Made by a program: the position numbers and the translations under genes. The notes beneath the pieces are model-generated. The model was not told the DNA's origin. It made no database searches and saw only the letters and a list, made by a program, of their open reading frames with translations. 64,000 nt of DNA. It comes from CSSed11-175R1 sp041685735. GTDB taxonomy: Bacteria; Actinomycetota; Nitriliruptoria; Nitriliruptorales; Nitriliruptoraceae. Positions 25,625 through 33,567 of this stretch are shown here, one piece after another (position 1 is the first letter of the stretch; the number at the start of each line of letters is the position of its first letter). The stretch spans positions 62,001 through 126,000 of the forward strand of contig JAWLFE010000001.1 of NCBI GenBank assembly GCA_041685735.1, given 5' to 3'.

Positions 25625-26770
25625 TCAGATGATGTGGCGCTCGTGGCGACGGTGCCCCCCCGCGAACCGGTCGTCGCGCAGCGGGTCGATGTCGATCGAC
25701 CGCGAGCGGCCGTGCAGGAGCTCATCCCGGACGACCTCGCCGACGGCGGCAGCGTGCTGGACGCCGTGACCGGAGAACCCGGACGCGTGGATCCAGGTCG
25801 GAGCGCTGCTCGATGCTCCGAGGATCGCGTTGTGATCGGGGGTCATCTCGTAGTAGCCGTACCAACTGGCCCGCTGATCGAGTTCCTCGTCGGCGAACCA
25901 GGGGAAGCGGGCCATCGCCGCCTCCATGGTCGGCTCCAGCCACTCCCAGTCGATACCCGTGGCGAAGCCCGGCTCTTCGTCGGGGTTCGACCGCCCGAAC
26001 AGCAGGCGGTCCCCCTCGCTGCGGTAGTACAACCCGGTGGCCGCGTCCACCGTCAGGGGTGTGGTCGGACGGTCCTGCCGGGGGCCCGTCAGGAAGATCA
26101 TGCGACGTGCGGGCGTCACCGGGGTGTCGATGCCGGCGAGGCGCCCGACCTCACCCGCCCAGCACCCGGCCGCGTTCACCACAGCCCCCGCCCGCAGCCG
26201 GTCGTCGCCGACAGCCAGCTCCCACCCGTCGCCGTCGGGGCTGATGCCCGTGACCTCGCTGCGCAGCCGCACGGTGGCGCCGCGATCGCGCGCCAGCCCG
26301 AGGTAGGTCGTCGTGACCGAGTTGGGGTCGACGACGCCGTCGATCGGCCCGAAGGTCGCGCCCGCCAGCCCCGTCGGGTCGAACGGCAGGAAGCGGGCCA
26401 GGGCCTCGTCGATGTCCAGGACCTCGATCGGGGCATCGAGCTCACGTTGTACCTCGACCCCGTCGAGGTGGGCGTCCCAGGACTCCTCGGGGACCAGGAA
26501 CAGGTACCCGACCGGTCGGTAGCCGCTGTCCGTGCCGTACAGCTCGGGGAACCGGGCGTACTGCCGGATACTGGCCAAGGACAGCGCGACGTTGACAGGT
26601 TCGACGAACTGCACGCGCACGCCCGCGGCACTCAGGCCGGTGGAGCCCATGGCGGGGGACTCCTCGCGCTCGAGCACCGCCACCGAGCGACCCGCTTCGG
26701 CCAGCCGGAACGCGCAGGCCGCACCGATGATGCCACCCCCGATGACCGCGATGTCCACCCGGTCGGTCAT
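25625..26770 (-). CDS. FAD-dependent oxidoreductase (sarcosine oxidase beta-like)
   Basis: Predicted 381-residue flavoprotein. VDIAVIGGGIIGAACAFRLAEAG at the N-terminus is the FAD motif. STGLSAAGVRVQF is the substrate-domain entry, and TWIHASGFSGHGVQHAAAVGEVVRDEL near the C-terminus is the late FAD contact. It resembles the beta subunit of heterotetrameric sarcosine oxidase and related monomeric dehydrogenases. The ATG was chosen because AGGAG lies 9 bases upstream; a longer GTG-initiated frame overlaps the divergent Ada-AlkA gene. It is the first gene of a three-gene operon. Confidence 0.82.
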   Translation of the reverse strand: MTDRVDIAVIGGGIIGAACAFRLAEAGRSVAVLEREESPAMGSTGLSAAGVRVQFVEPVNVALSLASIRQYARFPELYGTDSGYRPVGYLFLVPEESWDAHLDGVEVQRELDAPIEVLDIDEALARFLPFDPTGLAGATFGPIDGVVDPNSVTTTYLGLARDRGATVRLRSEVTGISPDGDGWELAVGDDRLRAGAVVNAAGCWAGEVGRLAGIDTPVTPARRMIFLTGPRQDRPTTPLTVDAATGLYYRSEGDRLLFGRSNPDEEPGFATGIDWEWLEPTMEAAMARFPWFADEELDQRASWYGYYEMTPDHNAILGASSSAPTWIHASGFSGHGVQHAAAVGEVVRDELLHGRSRSIDIDPLRDDRFAGGHRRHERHII

Positions 26771-26936
26771 CGTGGTGCGCTCCTGTCGGTCGGGGCCATG
26801 CGGAGCAACGTAGACGTCGTGGGGGACCCCGGTCGAACCCGTGTGGGACGCGTCGACATCGGGTCCCGCCAGGGAGGCCAGCACGATGTCCGGAACCCGC
26901 GAGCGCCAGCGGCGTCGAGGTGGCAGGCTCCGCACC

Positions 26937-28403
26937 ATGCTCGACGATCCCGACCGCTGCTACGCCGCGCTGCAGGCGCGCGACCCCCGTTTCGACGGGT
27001 GGTTCGTGGTCGGCGTGACCAGTACCGGGATCTACTGCCGGCCGAGCTGCCCGGCCCTGCCTGCACGACGGGACCGGGTGCGGTTCCTGGCGACCGCAGC
27101 CGCCGCCCAGCGGGAGGGGTTCCGGGCCTGCAAGCGGTGCCGTCCCGATGCCAGTCCCGGGTCGCCGGCCTGGGATCACCGGGCTGACCTGGTCGCCCGC
27201 GCCATGCGGCTGATCGCCGATGGCGTCGTCGACCGCGTTGGCGTCGACGGCCTGGCGGCCAGGCTCGGCTACTCCGCCCGGCACCTCAACCGCCAGCTGG
27301 TGGAGGAGGTCGGGGCGGGCCCTCTGGCGCTGGCACGCGCACAACGGGCGCAGACGGCGCGGGTGCTGATCGAGACCACCGACCTGTCCTTCGTCGAGGT
27401 GGCCTTCGCCGCGGGGTTCGGCAGCGTCCGACAGTTCAACGAGATGGTGCGTACCGTCTTCGCGACCACCCCGACGGTCCTGCGCGAGCGTGCGGGCCGC
27501 GGCGACACCGGTGGTGGTGAGGTCCTGCACCTGCGGTTGGCCCATCGCCCGCCAGCCGCGCTGGAGCCGGTGTTCGCCCACCTGGCTGCCCGTGCTGTAC
27601 CGGACCTGGAGGTCATGGTGGCGCCGGACCGGTACCGACGCAGCCTGCGGTTGCCGCACGGCAGCGGCGTCGTCGAGCTCACGGCCGAACCGGAGTGCGT
27701 GGCGGCGCACCTGCAGGTCGACGACCTCCGGGACCTCGGCGCGGCCGTGCAACGCTGTCGCCGGCTGTTCGACCTCGATGCCGACCCCATGGCGGTGGAC
27801 GAGCGGCTGGCCGCGGACCCGGTGATGGCCCGTCTGGTCGCTGCCGTCCCCGGGATGCGGGTCCCACACGGCGTCGACCCGTTCGAGGCCGCGGTCCGGA
27901 TCGTGCTCGGCCAACAGGTCAGTGTGGCGGGCGCGAGACGCTTCGCGCAGCGGCTGGTCGCACGGTTCGGTGACCGGCTCGAACGGCCCTGGGATGGGGT
28001 CACGGTCCGCTTCCCCGACGCGGCGACCCTGGCGACCGCGGACCTGGGTTCGATCGGTCTGACGGGACGCCGTGCGGCGACGCTCCGCACCCTGGCAACG
28101 GAGGTGGCCACCGGTGCGCTGGACCTCGACGTCGGCGCGGACCGCCGGACGACGCTGGAGGCACTCGGTCATCTGCCGGGCATCGGGCCGTGGACGGTCC
28201 AGATGGTGGCGCTGCGGGCGCTGGGTGATCCGGACGCCTTCCCGGCGACCGATCTGGTGCTGCGACGGGCCGCAGGGCAACTCGGGCTCCCGGCGCATCC
28301 GTCCCTCCTCACGGCACGCGCGGCGGGGTGGCGGCCGTGGCGCGCGGTTGCGGCACACCACCTCTGGCAGCACGCGGCGAGCGTCTCCCGACGCGCCGCC
28401 TGA
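26937..28403 (+). CDS. Ada-AlkA fusion: alkylation-responsive regulator / 3-methyladenine DNA glycosylase
   Basis: Predicted 488-residue repair protein. An Ada-type zinc/methyl-phosphotriester domain has four cysteines in GIYCRPSC and ACKRC (34, 38, 65, 68). An AraC-type helix-turn-helix follows (about 80-180; YSARHLNRQLVEEVG). Then come an AlkA N-terminal domain (about 195-300) and a helix-hairpin-helix glycosylase domain (310-485) with LGHLPGIGPWTVQMVALR and catalytic Asp439 in FPATDLVLRRA. The O6-methylguanine domain of E. coli Ada is absent and is supplied by the next gene. An alternative in-frame ATG at 26886 has a better GGGAGG site and would add 17 residues. Activation by methylation is inferred from the family. 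Confidence 0.88.
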   Translation: MLDDPDRCYAALQARDPRFDGWFVVGVTSTGIYCRPSCPALPARRDRVRFLATAAAAQREGFRACKRCRPDASPGSPAWDHRADLVARAMRLIADGVVDRVGVDGLAARLGYSARHLNRQLVEEVGAGPLALARAQRAQTARVLIETTDLSFVEVAFAAGFGSVRQFNEMVRTVFATTPTVLRERAGRGDTGGGEVLHLRLAHRPPAALEPVFAHLAARAVPDLEVMVAPDRYRRSLRLPHGSGVVELTAEPECVAAHLQVDDLRDLGAAVQRCRRLFDLDADPMAVDERLAADPVMARLVAAVPGMRVPHGVDPFEAAVRIVLGQQVSVAGARRFAQRLVARFGDRLERPWDGVTVRFPDAATLATADLGSIGLTGRRAATLRTLATEVATGALDLDVGADRRTTLEALGHLPGIGPWTVQMVALRALGDPDAFPATDLVLRRAAGQLGLPAHPSLLTARAAGWRPWRAVAAHHLWQHAASVSRRAA

Positions 28404-28423
28404 CCGACACGACAGGATCCCCG

Positions 28424-28906
28424 ATGCATCATGTTCGCTACGACCGACTTCCGAGCCGCCTCGGCGACCTGCTGGTCACCGATCACGGTCGGGGGCTCAG
28501 CGGGCTGTACTTCCCCGACCATCGGCGGGGGCCGGAAGTTGCGTCCGCGTGGCGCGAGGACCCCGCGCCGTTCCGGGACCTCGCGGACCTGCTCGAGGTC
28601 TACCTGCGGGGGGAGCCGGTGCGCTTCGAGGTGCCGCTCGACCTGCGGGGGACCGCGTTCCAGGTGGAGGTCTGGGAGGAGCTCCGGCAGGTCCCGTCGG
28701 GATCGACGGTCAGCTACGGCGAGCTGGCAGCCACCGTCGGTCGCCCGGGTGCTGCACGCGCCGTCGCAGCGGCGGTGGCGCGCAACCCCGTGTCGATCGT
28801 CGTGCCCTGCCATCGGGTGGTCGGCGCGAACGGCGCGCTGACGGGCTACGCCGGTGGGATCGAGCGCAAGCGCGCGCTGTTGTCGCTGGAGCGCGTCACG
28901 GTCTGA
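28424..28906 (+). CDS. ogt: Methylated-DNA--[protein]-cysteine S-methyltransferase
   Basis: Predicted 160-residue suicide repair protein that removes methyl from O6-methylguanine. The acceptor cysteine is Cys129 in IVVPCHRVVG. RGTAFQVEVWEELRQVPSGSTVSYGELA is the DNA-binding helix region with the arginine finger segment GRPGAARAVAAAVARNP. It starts 20 bases after the Ada-AlkA stop, so the two form an operon that splits the activities of E. coli Ada. Confidence 0.92.
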   Translation: MHHVRYDRLPSRLGDLLVTDHGRGLSGLYFPDHRRGPEVASAWREDPAPFRDLADLLEVYLRGEPVRFEVPLDLRGTAFQVEVWEELRQVPSGSTVSYGELAATVGRPGAARAVAAAVARNPVSIVVPCHRVVGANGALTGYAGGIERKRALLSLERVTV

Positions 28907-29226
28907 CCGGACCGTGCCGCCAGTGATGTTCGGGAACGGTTCCCATCGACGCTTCCGGAGGCGCCGAGGTCCAGAACCTGGGCTGCAGCCCAGGTCGTGA
29001 CTCCCCCGAGCGCCATCCTGCGCAAGCTCCGCAACGGTTCCTGGGATGACACCCAGGTTCTGGCGACACCGCCGCGATCGCCACCTCCGCCCGGCTGTTC
29101 CCCGACGACTCCCTCTCAACGAGATCACACGGGGGCCGATCCGGACCCTGGACCGTGCCATCGAACGGGCGGGTGGCCAGGTCCGGACACCGTCGTGCCC
29201 TGTTCCCAGCCACAACGAGGACCCCC
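28907..29226. other. Intergenic region with nested inverted repeats
   Basis: This 320-base stretch has no credible gene. It holds GGGAAC-G-GTTCCC (28932-28944), two CCTGGG-N6-CCCAGG dyads (28977-28994 and 29040-29057), and a direct repeat AACGGTTCC (28936-28944 shares it in part; 29033-29041). CCAGAACCTGGG at 28971 can also pair with CCCAGGTTCTGG at 29052, so local and long-range foldings compete. Confidence 0.6.
28977..29057. repeat. Twin CCTGGG-N6-CCCAGG dyads
   Basis: The first dyad (28977-28994) is a perfect 18-bp palindrome. The second (29040-29057) has the same arms with a different 6-base centre. Their centres are 63 bases apart, about six helical turns, which would suit a repressor bound at both sites, or two RNA hairpins. 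Confidence 0.6.
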
Positions 29227-29604
29227 ATGAGAGCCCGCTCGTTCACGATCATTGCCATCGCCGCCCTGGCTGCCATCGTCATGCCTGCGGGGACGCGGAT
29301 GACGCCCCGGTGGACGACAGCGTCGGGGATGAGACCGAGGAACCGGTCGATGATGCCACCGACCCGGCCGATCCCGGCGCCACGGTCGATGTCGCCGTTG
29401 CGGAGTCGCCGCTGGGCGATCACCTGGTCGCCGCCGACGGGATGACCATCTACCTGTTCACCGCGGACGCCGCACCGGGCGATGTCGAGGGCCAGGGGGG
29501 TCAACGATGTCTGGTTCGTCGTCGCCCCCGACGGGTCGGCGATCGAGGGTGGACTCGATGACGCCGCCGACGATGACGACGACGATGATCGCGGCGGCTA
29601 CTGA
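29227..29604 (+). pseudogene. Frame-disrupted small secreted lipoprotein (Lipoprotein_15-like repeat)
   Basis: An ATG with signal-peptide-like sequence (SFTIIAIAALAAIV) starts the gene. After about 29281 the sense moves to another frame: the expected lipobox continues as ACGDADDAP, then an acidic linker and ESPLGDHLVAADGMTIYLFTAD, the start of a secreted lipoprotein repeat. At a six-G run (29495-29500) it shifts back to the original frame (NDVWFVVAPDGSAIEGG, then an Asp-rich tail ending GGY and a stop). One lost G near 29283 and one extra G in the run would restore a single protein of about 125 residues. The repeat lacks the usual Cys-x3-Cys-WPP part. Sequencing error and true decay are both possible. 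Confidence 0.6.
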
Positions 29605-29623
29605 GCCACCCCATCCCTGGGGG

Positions 29624-29629
29624 TACGGT
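29624..29629 (+). promoter_or_regulatory. -10-like TACGGT just before a GTG start
   Basis: TACGGT lies 6 bases before the GTG at 29636. If used, transcription would begin at or next to the start codon, giving a leaderless mRNA; no Shine-Dalgarno is visible. Confidence 0.35.
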
Positions 29630-29635
29630 CACCGT

Positions 29636-29896
29636 GTGGATGAACCCGCCCTGCTGCAGACGGGCCCGGAGACCTTCCGGGTGCTGCTCGGCGGTGGCCG
29701 CGAGATCATCGCCGAACTGCGCCACCACACGCGGCGGGGCCTCGGCCTGACCGGGGTGCCACCGCTGATCGTGGCCGCCGAGATCGTGCGGTTCCTCGAG
29801 GAACGGGATGCCCTTTCCGGGCCGACGATCTCACTGGGAGCGGCGGCCGGCCGGTTCCCCGAGTTCGTCGAGGAGATCTCGGCCCGGCTGCGCTGA
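29636..29896 (+). CDS. Hypothetical small protein
   Basis: Predicted 86-residue soluble protein, not recognised. Helices are suggested by GGGREIIAELRHHTRRGLGLTGVPPLIVAAEIVRFLEERDA, and the C-terminus reads LGAAAGRFPEFVEEISARLR. Codon usage (G/C in third positions) is like the neighbours and supports coding. The GTG was chosen by its spacing from a TACGGT element; upstream frame overlaps the disrupted lipoprotein gene. It is followed by another small gene on the same strand. Confidence 0.55.
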   Translation: MDEPALLQTGPETFRVLLGGGREIIAELRHHTRRGLGLTGVPPLIVAAEIVRFLEERDALSGPTISLGAAAGRFPEFVEEISARLR

Positions 29897-29948
29897 GTCC
29901 CCCGGGGTCTGGTGGCGCGAACCCGACGAAGCGGTACGAGGAGTCGAT

Positions 29949-30203
29949 GTGCACATCGAGGTGACCGAGGTCGTTCCCGGCGAGTTGGACGTCGCGATCG
30001 ACGGCGCCGGCAGCTGTCGCGTCCTGGTTCCGGCCGGGGTCGGGTTGGCGGGCGCATCGGACGACGAGCTGGCCACGGCCGTGGTGCGGGTCCTGCTCGC
30101 CCACGGCCGGGACCTGCCTGCCGTGCTCGACGTCAGCCGGGTGTTCTCGTCGGATCCCGAGCTGTTCGCCGCGGTGCAGCGCGAGGTGGACACCGATCGC
30201 TGA
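29949..30203 (+). CDS. Hypothetical small protein
   Basis: Predicted 84-residue acidic protein, not recognised. It begins with two beta-strand-like stretches (VHIEVTEVVPGELDVAIDGAGSCRVLVPAG) and continues with helices (DDELATAVVRVLLAHGRDLP and DPELFAAVQREVD). The GTG start has AGGAG 7 bases upstream. It may be co-transcribed with the small gene 52 bases upstream. No signal peptide or membrane segment is seen. Confidence 0.55.
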   Translation: MHIEVTEVVPGELDVAIDGAGSCRVLVPAGVGLAGASDDELATAVVRVLLAHGRDLPAVLDVSRVFSSDPELFAAVQREVDTDR

Positions 30204-30248
30204 CCGACCGCCCGCCCGTCAGCTCGGGCCGCCCGGGGACCCGCCGGA

Positions 30249-30320
30249 GGACCCTTGACACACCCGGGGTGTCTGGGCGACAGTGCACGACTCCCCACAA
30301 CCGTTGCGCACAGCACAACG
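30249..30320 (+). promoter_or_regulatory. Putative promoter and dyad upstream of the 2-hydroxyacid dehydrogenase gene
   Basis: GGACCCTTGACA supplies a -35 (TTGACA, 30255-30260); GACAGT at 30279-30284 is a possible -10 after 18 bases. An inverted repeat CGTTG-N9-CAACG follows at 30302-30320. The same GGACCCTTGAC plus a GTTGCG half-site occurs upstream of the MTHFR gene. Confidence 0.45.
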
Positions 30321-30344
30321 CCGAGGGAGCGCGGGAGGTGGAGG

Positions 30345-31331
30345 ATGCGGGTCCTGATCGCCGATCGGCTGCCGGAGCGTCACCGTGCGAGCCTGCGCGA
30401 CGACGGGCACGTGCTCACCGAGGCTGCAGACCTGTCCGCCGACGATCTGGTCACAGCTATCGGTGAGCATGAGGTGCTCGTCGTGCGCAGTACCCGCGTC
30501 ACCGCCGCGGCTCTGGCTGCAGCCGGTTGCCTGCGTCTGGTGATCCGGGCAGGTTCCGGGACCGACACCATCGACCTCGAGGCGGCCACCGACCGGGGGG
30601 TCGCGGTGTGCAACGTGCCGGGACGCAACGCCATCGCCGTGGCCGAGTTGGCTGTCGGGCTCGTCCTGGCCATCGACCGTCGGATCCCCGAGCAGGTCAC
30701 CGATCTGCGTGAGGGACGGTGGCGCAAGGGGGAGTACCAGACGGCCACGGGCATCTGTGGCCGGGCGGTCGGCGTGGTCGGCCTCGGTGACATCGGGCTC
30801 GAGTTCGCGGCGCGGATGCAGGCCTTCGGCACCCTGGTCCACGGCGTGGCCGATCCGAACCGAGCGGCCGATCGTCAGCGTCGGGCCGAGGAGATCGGGA
30901 TCACGTTCGTCACGGATCTGCCGACCCTGGCGGCGACGTGTGACATCCTCTCCTTCCACGTGCCACTGTCGGATCGGACCCGTGGCATCATCGGGGAACC
31001 GCTGGTGTCCCAGGTGCCGGACGGCGCGATCCTCATCAACACCTCGCGCGGTGACCTGGTCGATCCCGGGCCCCTGCTGGCCGCGCTCGACGCCCGCGGG
31101 TTGCGCGTCGGGCTCGATGTGCATCCGGACGAGCCAACCGCTGCGTCGGGCGTGATCGAGACCCGACTCAGCCGGCATCCTCAGGTCTATGGCACCCACC
31201 ATGTCGGTGCCTCGACCGACCAGGCACAGACCGCGGTGGCGGACGGCGTGGTCGACACCCTCCGTGCCTTCGCACGCGGGGAGGTCCGCAACCGGGTGAA
31301 CGCCGAGGAACCGGTCGGAGCACCGCGGTGA
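30345..31331 (+). CDS. D-isomer 2-hydroxyacid dehydrogenase (phosphoglycerate dehydrogenase-like)
   Basis: Predicted 328-residue NAD-dependent dehydrogenase. The nucleotide motif is GVVGLGDIG (about 144-151). The catalytic Arg, Glu and His lie in INTSRGDLVD, DVHPDEP and GTHHVGAST. The C-terminal ACT regulatory domain of full-length SerA is missing. A role in serine synthesis from 3-phosphoglycerate is likely given the pairing with DUF1015, but related enzymes act on other 2-hydroxy acids. ATG has GGGAGGTGGAGG upstream. The stop overlaps the DUF1015 gene start (GTGA). Confidence 0.82.
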   Translation: MRVLIADRLPERHRASLRDDGHVLTEAADLSADDLVTAIGEHEVLVVRSTRVTAAALAAAGCLRLVIRAGSGTDTIDLEAATDRGVAVCNVPGRNAIAVAELAVGLVLAIDRRIPEQVTDLREGRWRKGEYQTATGICGRAVGVVGLGDIGLEFAARMQAFGTLVHGVADPNRAADRQRRAEEIGITFVTDLPTLAATCDILSFHVPLSDRTRGIIGEPLVSQVPDGAILINTSRGDLVDPGPLLAALDARGLRVGLDVHPDEPTAASGVIETRLSRHPQVYGTHHVGASTDQAQTAVADGVVDTLRAFARGEVRNRVNAEEPVGAPR

Positions 31332-32584
31332 CCCGATCGGGGATCGACGCGGCGGCATCGGCTCCGAGCACACCCGTCGCGGGCCGCAGGGTCGATCTGC
31401 GTCCGATCGACCTGCATCTGGTCGCCGGCGAGGTCGCGGCGAGGGTGGTGCCGCCCCCAGCGGACGCCCTCAGCTCCGAGGAGCGGGTCCGCCTGGCATC
31501 GAGCGAGCCCCTGAGCCTCCTGCGTGTCCTCGGTCCAGAGGGCCAGGAAGGTGGGCCGGCCGGTCGGAGGGCTGGCCGGCTCATCCGCGAACACGTCGCG
31601 GCCGGGTACTACACCGGGCGGGGCCGCGTCCTGGCGATCCACGAGCTGGTGTCCCCGACCCACCGCCAGGTCGGCCTGGTGGCCGGGGTCCCGGTCGCCG
31701 ACGTTCACACCGGCGTGGTCCGGCCGCACGAACAGACGCGTGCCTACCGTGAGGAACGTCTGGCGGCGTTCCTGGATGCCGCCGGGGCCGACGTCAGCCC
31801 GGTCGTCCTGACCCACCCCGCGCAACCAGCGATCGATGCGCTCGTCGCTGAGGTGTGTCACGAGCCCCCGGACCTGAAGTTCGAGGGGTGGGGTGGTGTC
31901 CAGCATCGCGTCTGGATCGTCGACGACGCGACGGTGTGCGACGGCTTCACCGACGCTGCGGGTGCGATCGAGCAGCTGACGATCGTCGACGGTCACCACC
32001 GGGTGGCGGCCGCGCTCCGTGCCCGGGAGCGTTCCGACGATCCGGGGGCGAACGACGAGACGCTGCTCGCCGAACTCGTTGCCGATCGCGATCTGCGGAT
32101 GGTGGGCTTCGATCGGCGTGTCCACGTCGGCGACATCGGCGAGGCGCAACGGATCCTCGCCGGTCTGTCCGAGGTCGCCCACCTGGCCGACCTCGGCATC
32201 GGGCCGCCCCCGCGTCCGTCGGGTGCCGCCGAGATGCTGGTGGCGAGCTCGGATCGGTGGTGGCGGGCGACCTTCACCGACGTTCCTGACGACCTGCCGG
32301 GATCGCTGCCGGTGTCGTTGCTCCAGGAGCGCGTCCTCGGCCCGATCGTCGGGATCGGGGACCCCCGGACCGATCGACGTCTCGAGCACGTGCCGGGCCT
32401 CGGTGATCTGCGGGCGCTCGACCGGTCGGTGCACGCGGCCATGACCCTCGGCTTCGTGCCGCGGGCGGTGACGGTGGCAGAGCTCCAGGAGGTTGCCCGA
32501 CGGGGCAGGGTGCTGCCCCCGAAGTCGACCTACGTGGACCCCAAGCCCGGTCCAGGGGTCCTGCTGCGTCTGCGCCCACGGTGA
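31328..32584 (+). CDS. DUF1015-family protein
   Basis: Predicted 418-residue cytosolic protein of an uncharacterised family often encoded next to serA-like dehydrogenases. Family features include GVVRPHEQTRAYREERLAAF, TIVDGHHRVAAALRARE (about 218-234) and the C-terminal GRVLPPKSTYVDPKPGPGVLLRL. The GTG start overlaps the dehydrogenase stop by 4 bases. Some relatives have been discussed as kinases in serine metabolism; I cannot verify that here. It precedes the one-carbon operon by 146 bases. Confidence 0.82.
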   Translation: MTRSGIDAAASAPSTPVAGRRVDLRPIDLHLVAGEVAARVVPPPADALSSEERVRLASSEPLSLLRVLGPEGQEGGPAGRRAGRLIREHVAAGYYTGRGRVLAIHELVSPTHRQVGLVAGVPVADVHTGVVRPHEQTRAYREERLAAFLDAAGADVSPVVLTHPAQPAIDALVAEVCHEPPDLKFEGWGGVQHRVWIVDDATVCDGFTDAAGAIEQLTIVDGHHRVAAALRARERSDDPGANDETLLAELVADRDLRMVGFDRRVHVGDIGEAQRILAGLSEVAHLADLGIGPPPRPSGAAEMLVASSDRWWRATFTDVPDDLPGSLPVSLLQERVLGPIVGIGDPRTDRRLEHVPGLGDLRALDRSVHAAMTLGFVPRAVTVAELQEVARRGRVLPPKSTYVDPKPGPGVLLRLRPR

Positions 32585-32592
32585 GCGCAGAT

Positions 32593-32664
32593 GGACCCTT
32601 GACGTCGGGGGCCGGCTCAGGCAAAGTGTTGCGATAGACGGTCCGCGTTTTGCAGGACGCAACA
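32593..32664 (+). promoter_or_regulatory. Putative promoter/operator of the MTHFR-fhs operon
   Basis: GGACCCTTGACG provides a -35 (TTGACG, 32599-32604); AAAGTG at 32623 is a weak -10. Immediately downstream, TGTTGCG (32627) and CGCAACA (32658) form an inverted repeat, with an inner TTGC-N5-GCAA (32650-32662). This looks like a repressor site overlapping the transcription start; the IclR-family regulator encoded at 37329 is one candidate. Confidence 0.45.
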
Positions 32665-32730
32665 TCGATCCCCGGGAGAGGGTCGGCTCGCGTCCCTGGT
32701 ATGGGACCTGGGATGGGAGGGCGAGAGCCC

Positions 32731-33567
32731 ATGGTGGACGAGAGGGTCGTGGCGTCGCTGGAGCGTGCCAGGTTCGAGATCATCCCGATGAAGGGGGTGG
32801 ACGAGCAGCTGCCGTTCCTCCCGGCGGGCGTCACCGTGACGGTGACCGCGTCGCCGACCAAGGGGCTCGACGCGACGTTGGAGCTGGCGGAGCGCGTCGC
32901 ACAACGTGGGAACCCGGTCGTGCCCCACCTGTCCGCCCGGCTGATCGAGGGACGCGATCACCTGGCGCGCATCCTCGCCCGCCTCGAGGCGCTGGGGATC
33001 GAGGAGGTGTTCGTCCCGGCCGGCGACGCGGAGATCCCCGCGGGCCCCTACGAGGGTGCCGCCGACCTGTTGGAGGAGATGACCGACCTCGGGCATCACC
33101 TGCAGCGGGTGGGGATCACGGGCTACCCGGAGAGCCACGCGTTCATCCCCGATGCCACCACGATCGCGGAGATGACGCGCAAGGCGCCGCACGCGACCGC
33201 GATCGTGTCCCAGATCTGTTACGACCCGACCATCGTGCGGTCCTGGATCAGCGAGGTCCGCGCGCGCGGCATCGACCTGCCGATCTACCTCGGCGTCCCT
33301 GGGGTCATCGACCGGGCCAAGCTGCTGCGGGTGTCGTTGCGCGTGGGGCTCGGGGACTCGATCCGCTACCTGCGCAAACAGCACGAGGTCGCGACCAAGC
33401 TGTTGACCGGTTACACCCCCGACGAGCTCGTGGGCGGGCTCGGCGACCTGATCGATCATCCCGACGCCCGGGTGGCCGGGTGGCACCTGTTCACCTTCAA
33501 CGAGGTGGAACGGACCGAACGCTGGCGGCAGGACCTGCTGCTGAGTCTCCGAGGAGCAGTCCTGTGA
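32731..33567 (+). CDS. metF: Methylenetetrahydrofolate reductase family protein
   Basis: Predicted 278-residue flavoprotein of the MTHFR barrel, a little shorter than E. coli MetF (296). FEIIPMKGV, TVTVTASPTKGLDATLELAERVA, VPHLSARLI, VPAGDAEIPAG and YPESH are family blocks. In this setting it probably runs in the oxidative direction, turning methyl-THF made by the corrinoid system into methylene-THF; that direction is inferred. ATG at 32731 has GGGAGG 10 bases upstream, though ATGs at 32701 and 32713 are in frame. The stop overlaps the fhs start (GTGA). Confidence 0.8.
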   Translation: MVDERVVASLERARFEIIPMKGVDEQLPFLPAGVTVTVTASPTKGLDATLELAERVAQRGNPVVPHLSARLIEGRDHLARILARLEALGIEEVFVPAGDAEIPAGPYEGAADLLEEMTDLGHHLQRVGITGYPESHAFIPDATTIAEMTRKAPHATAIVSQICYDPTIVRSWISEVRARGIDLPIYLGVPGVIDRAKLLRVSLRVGLGDSIRYLRKQHEVATKLLTGYTPDELVGGLGDLIDHPDARVAGWHLFTFNEVERTERWRQDLLLSLRGAVL

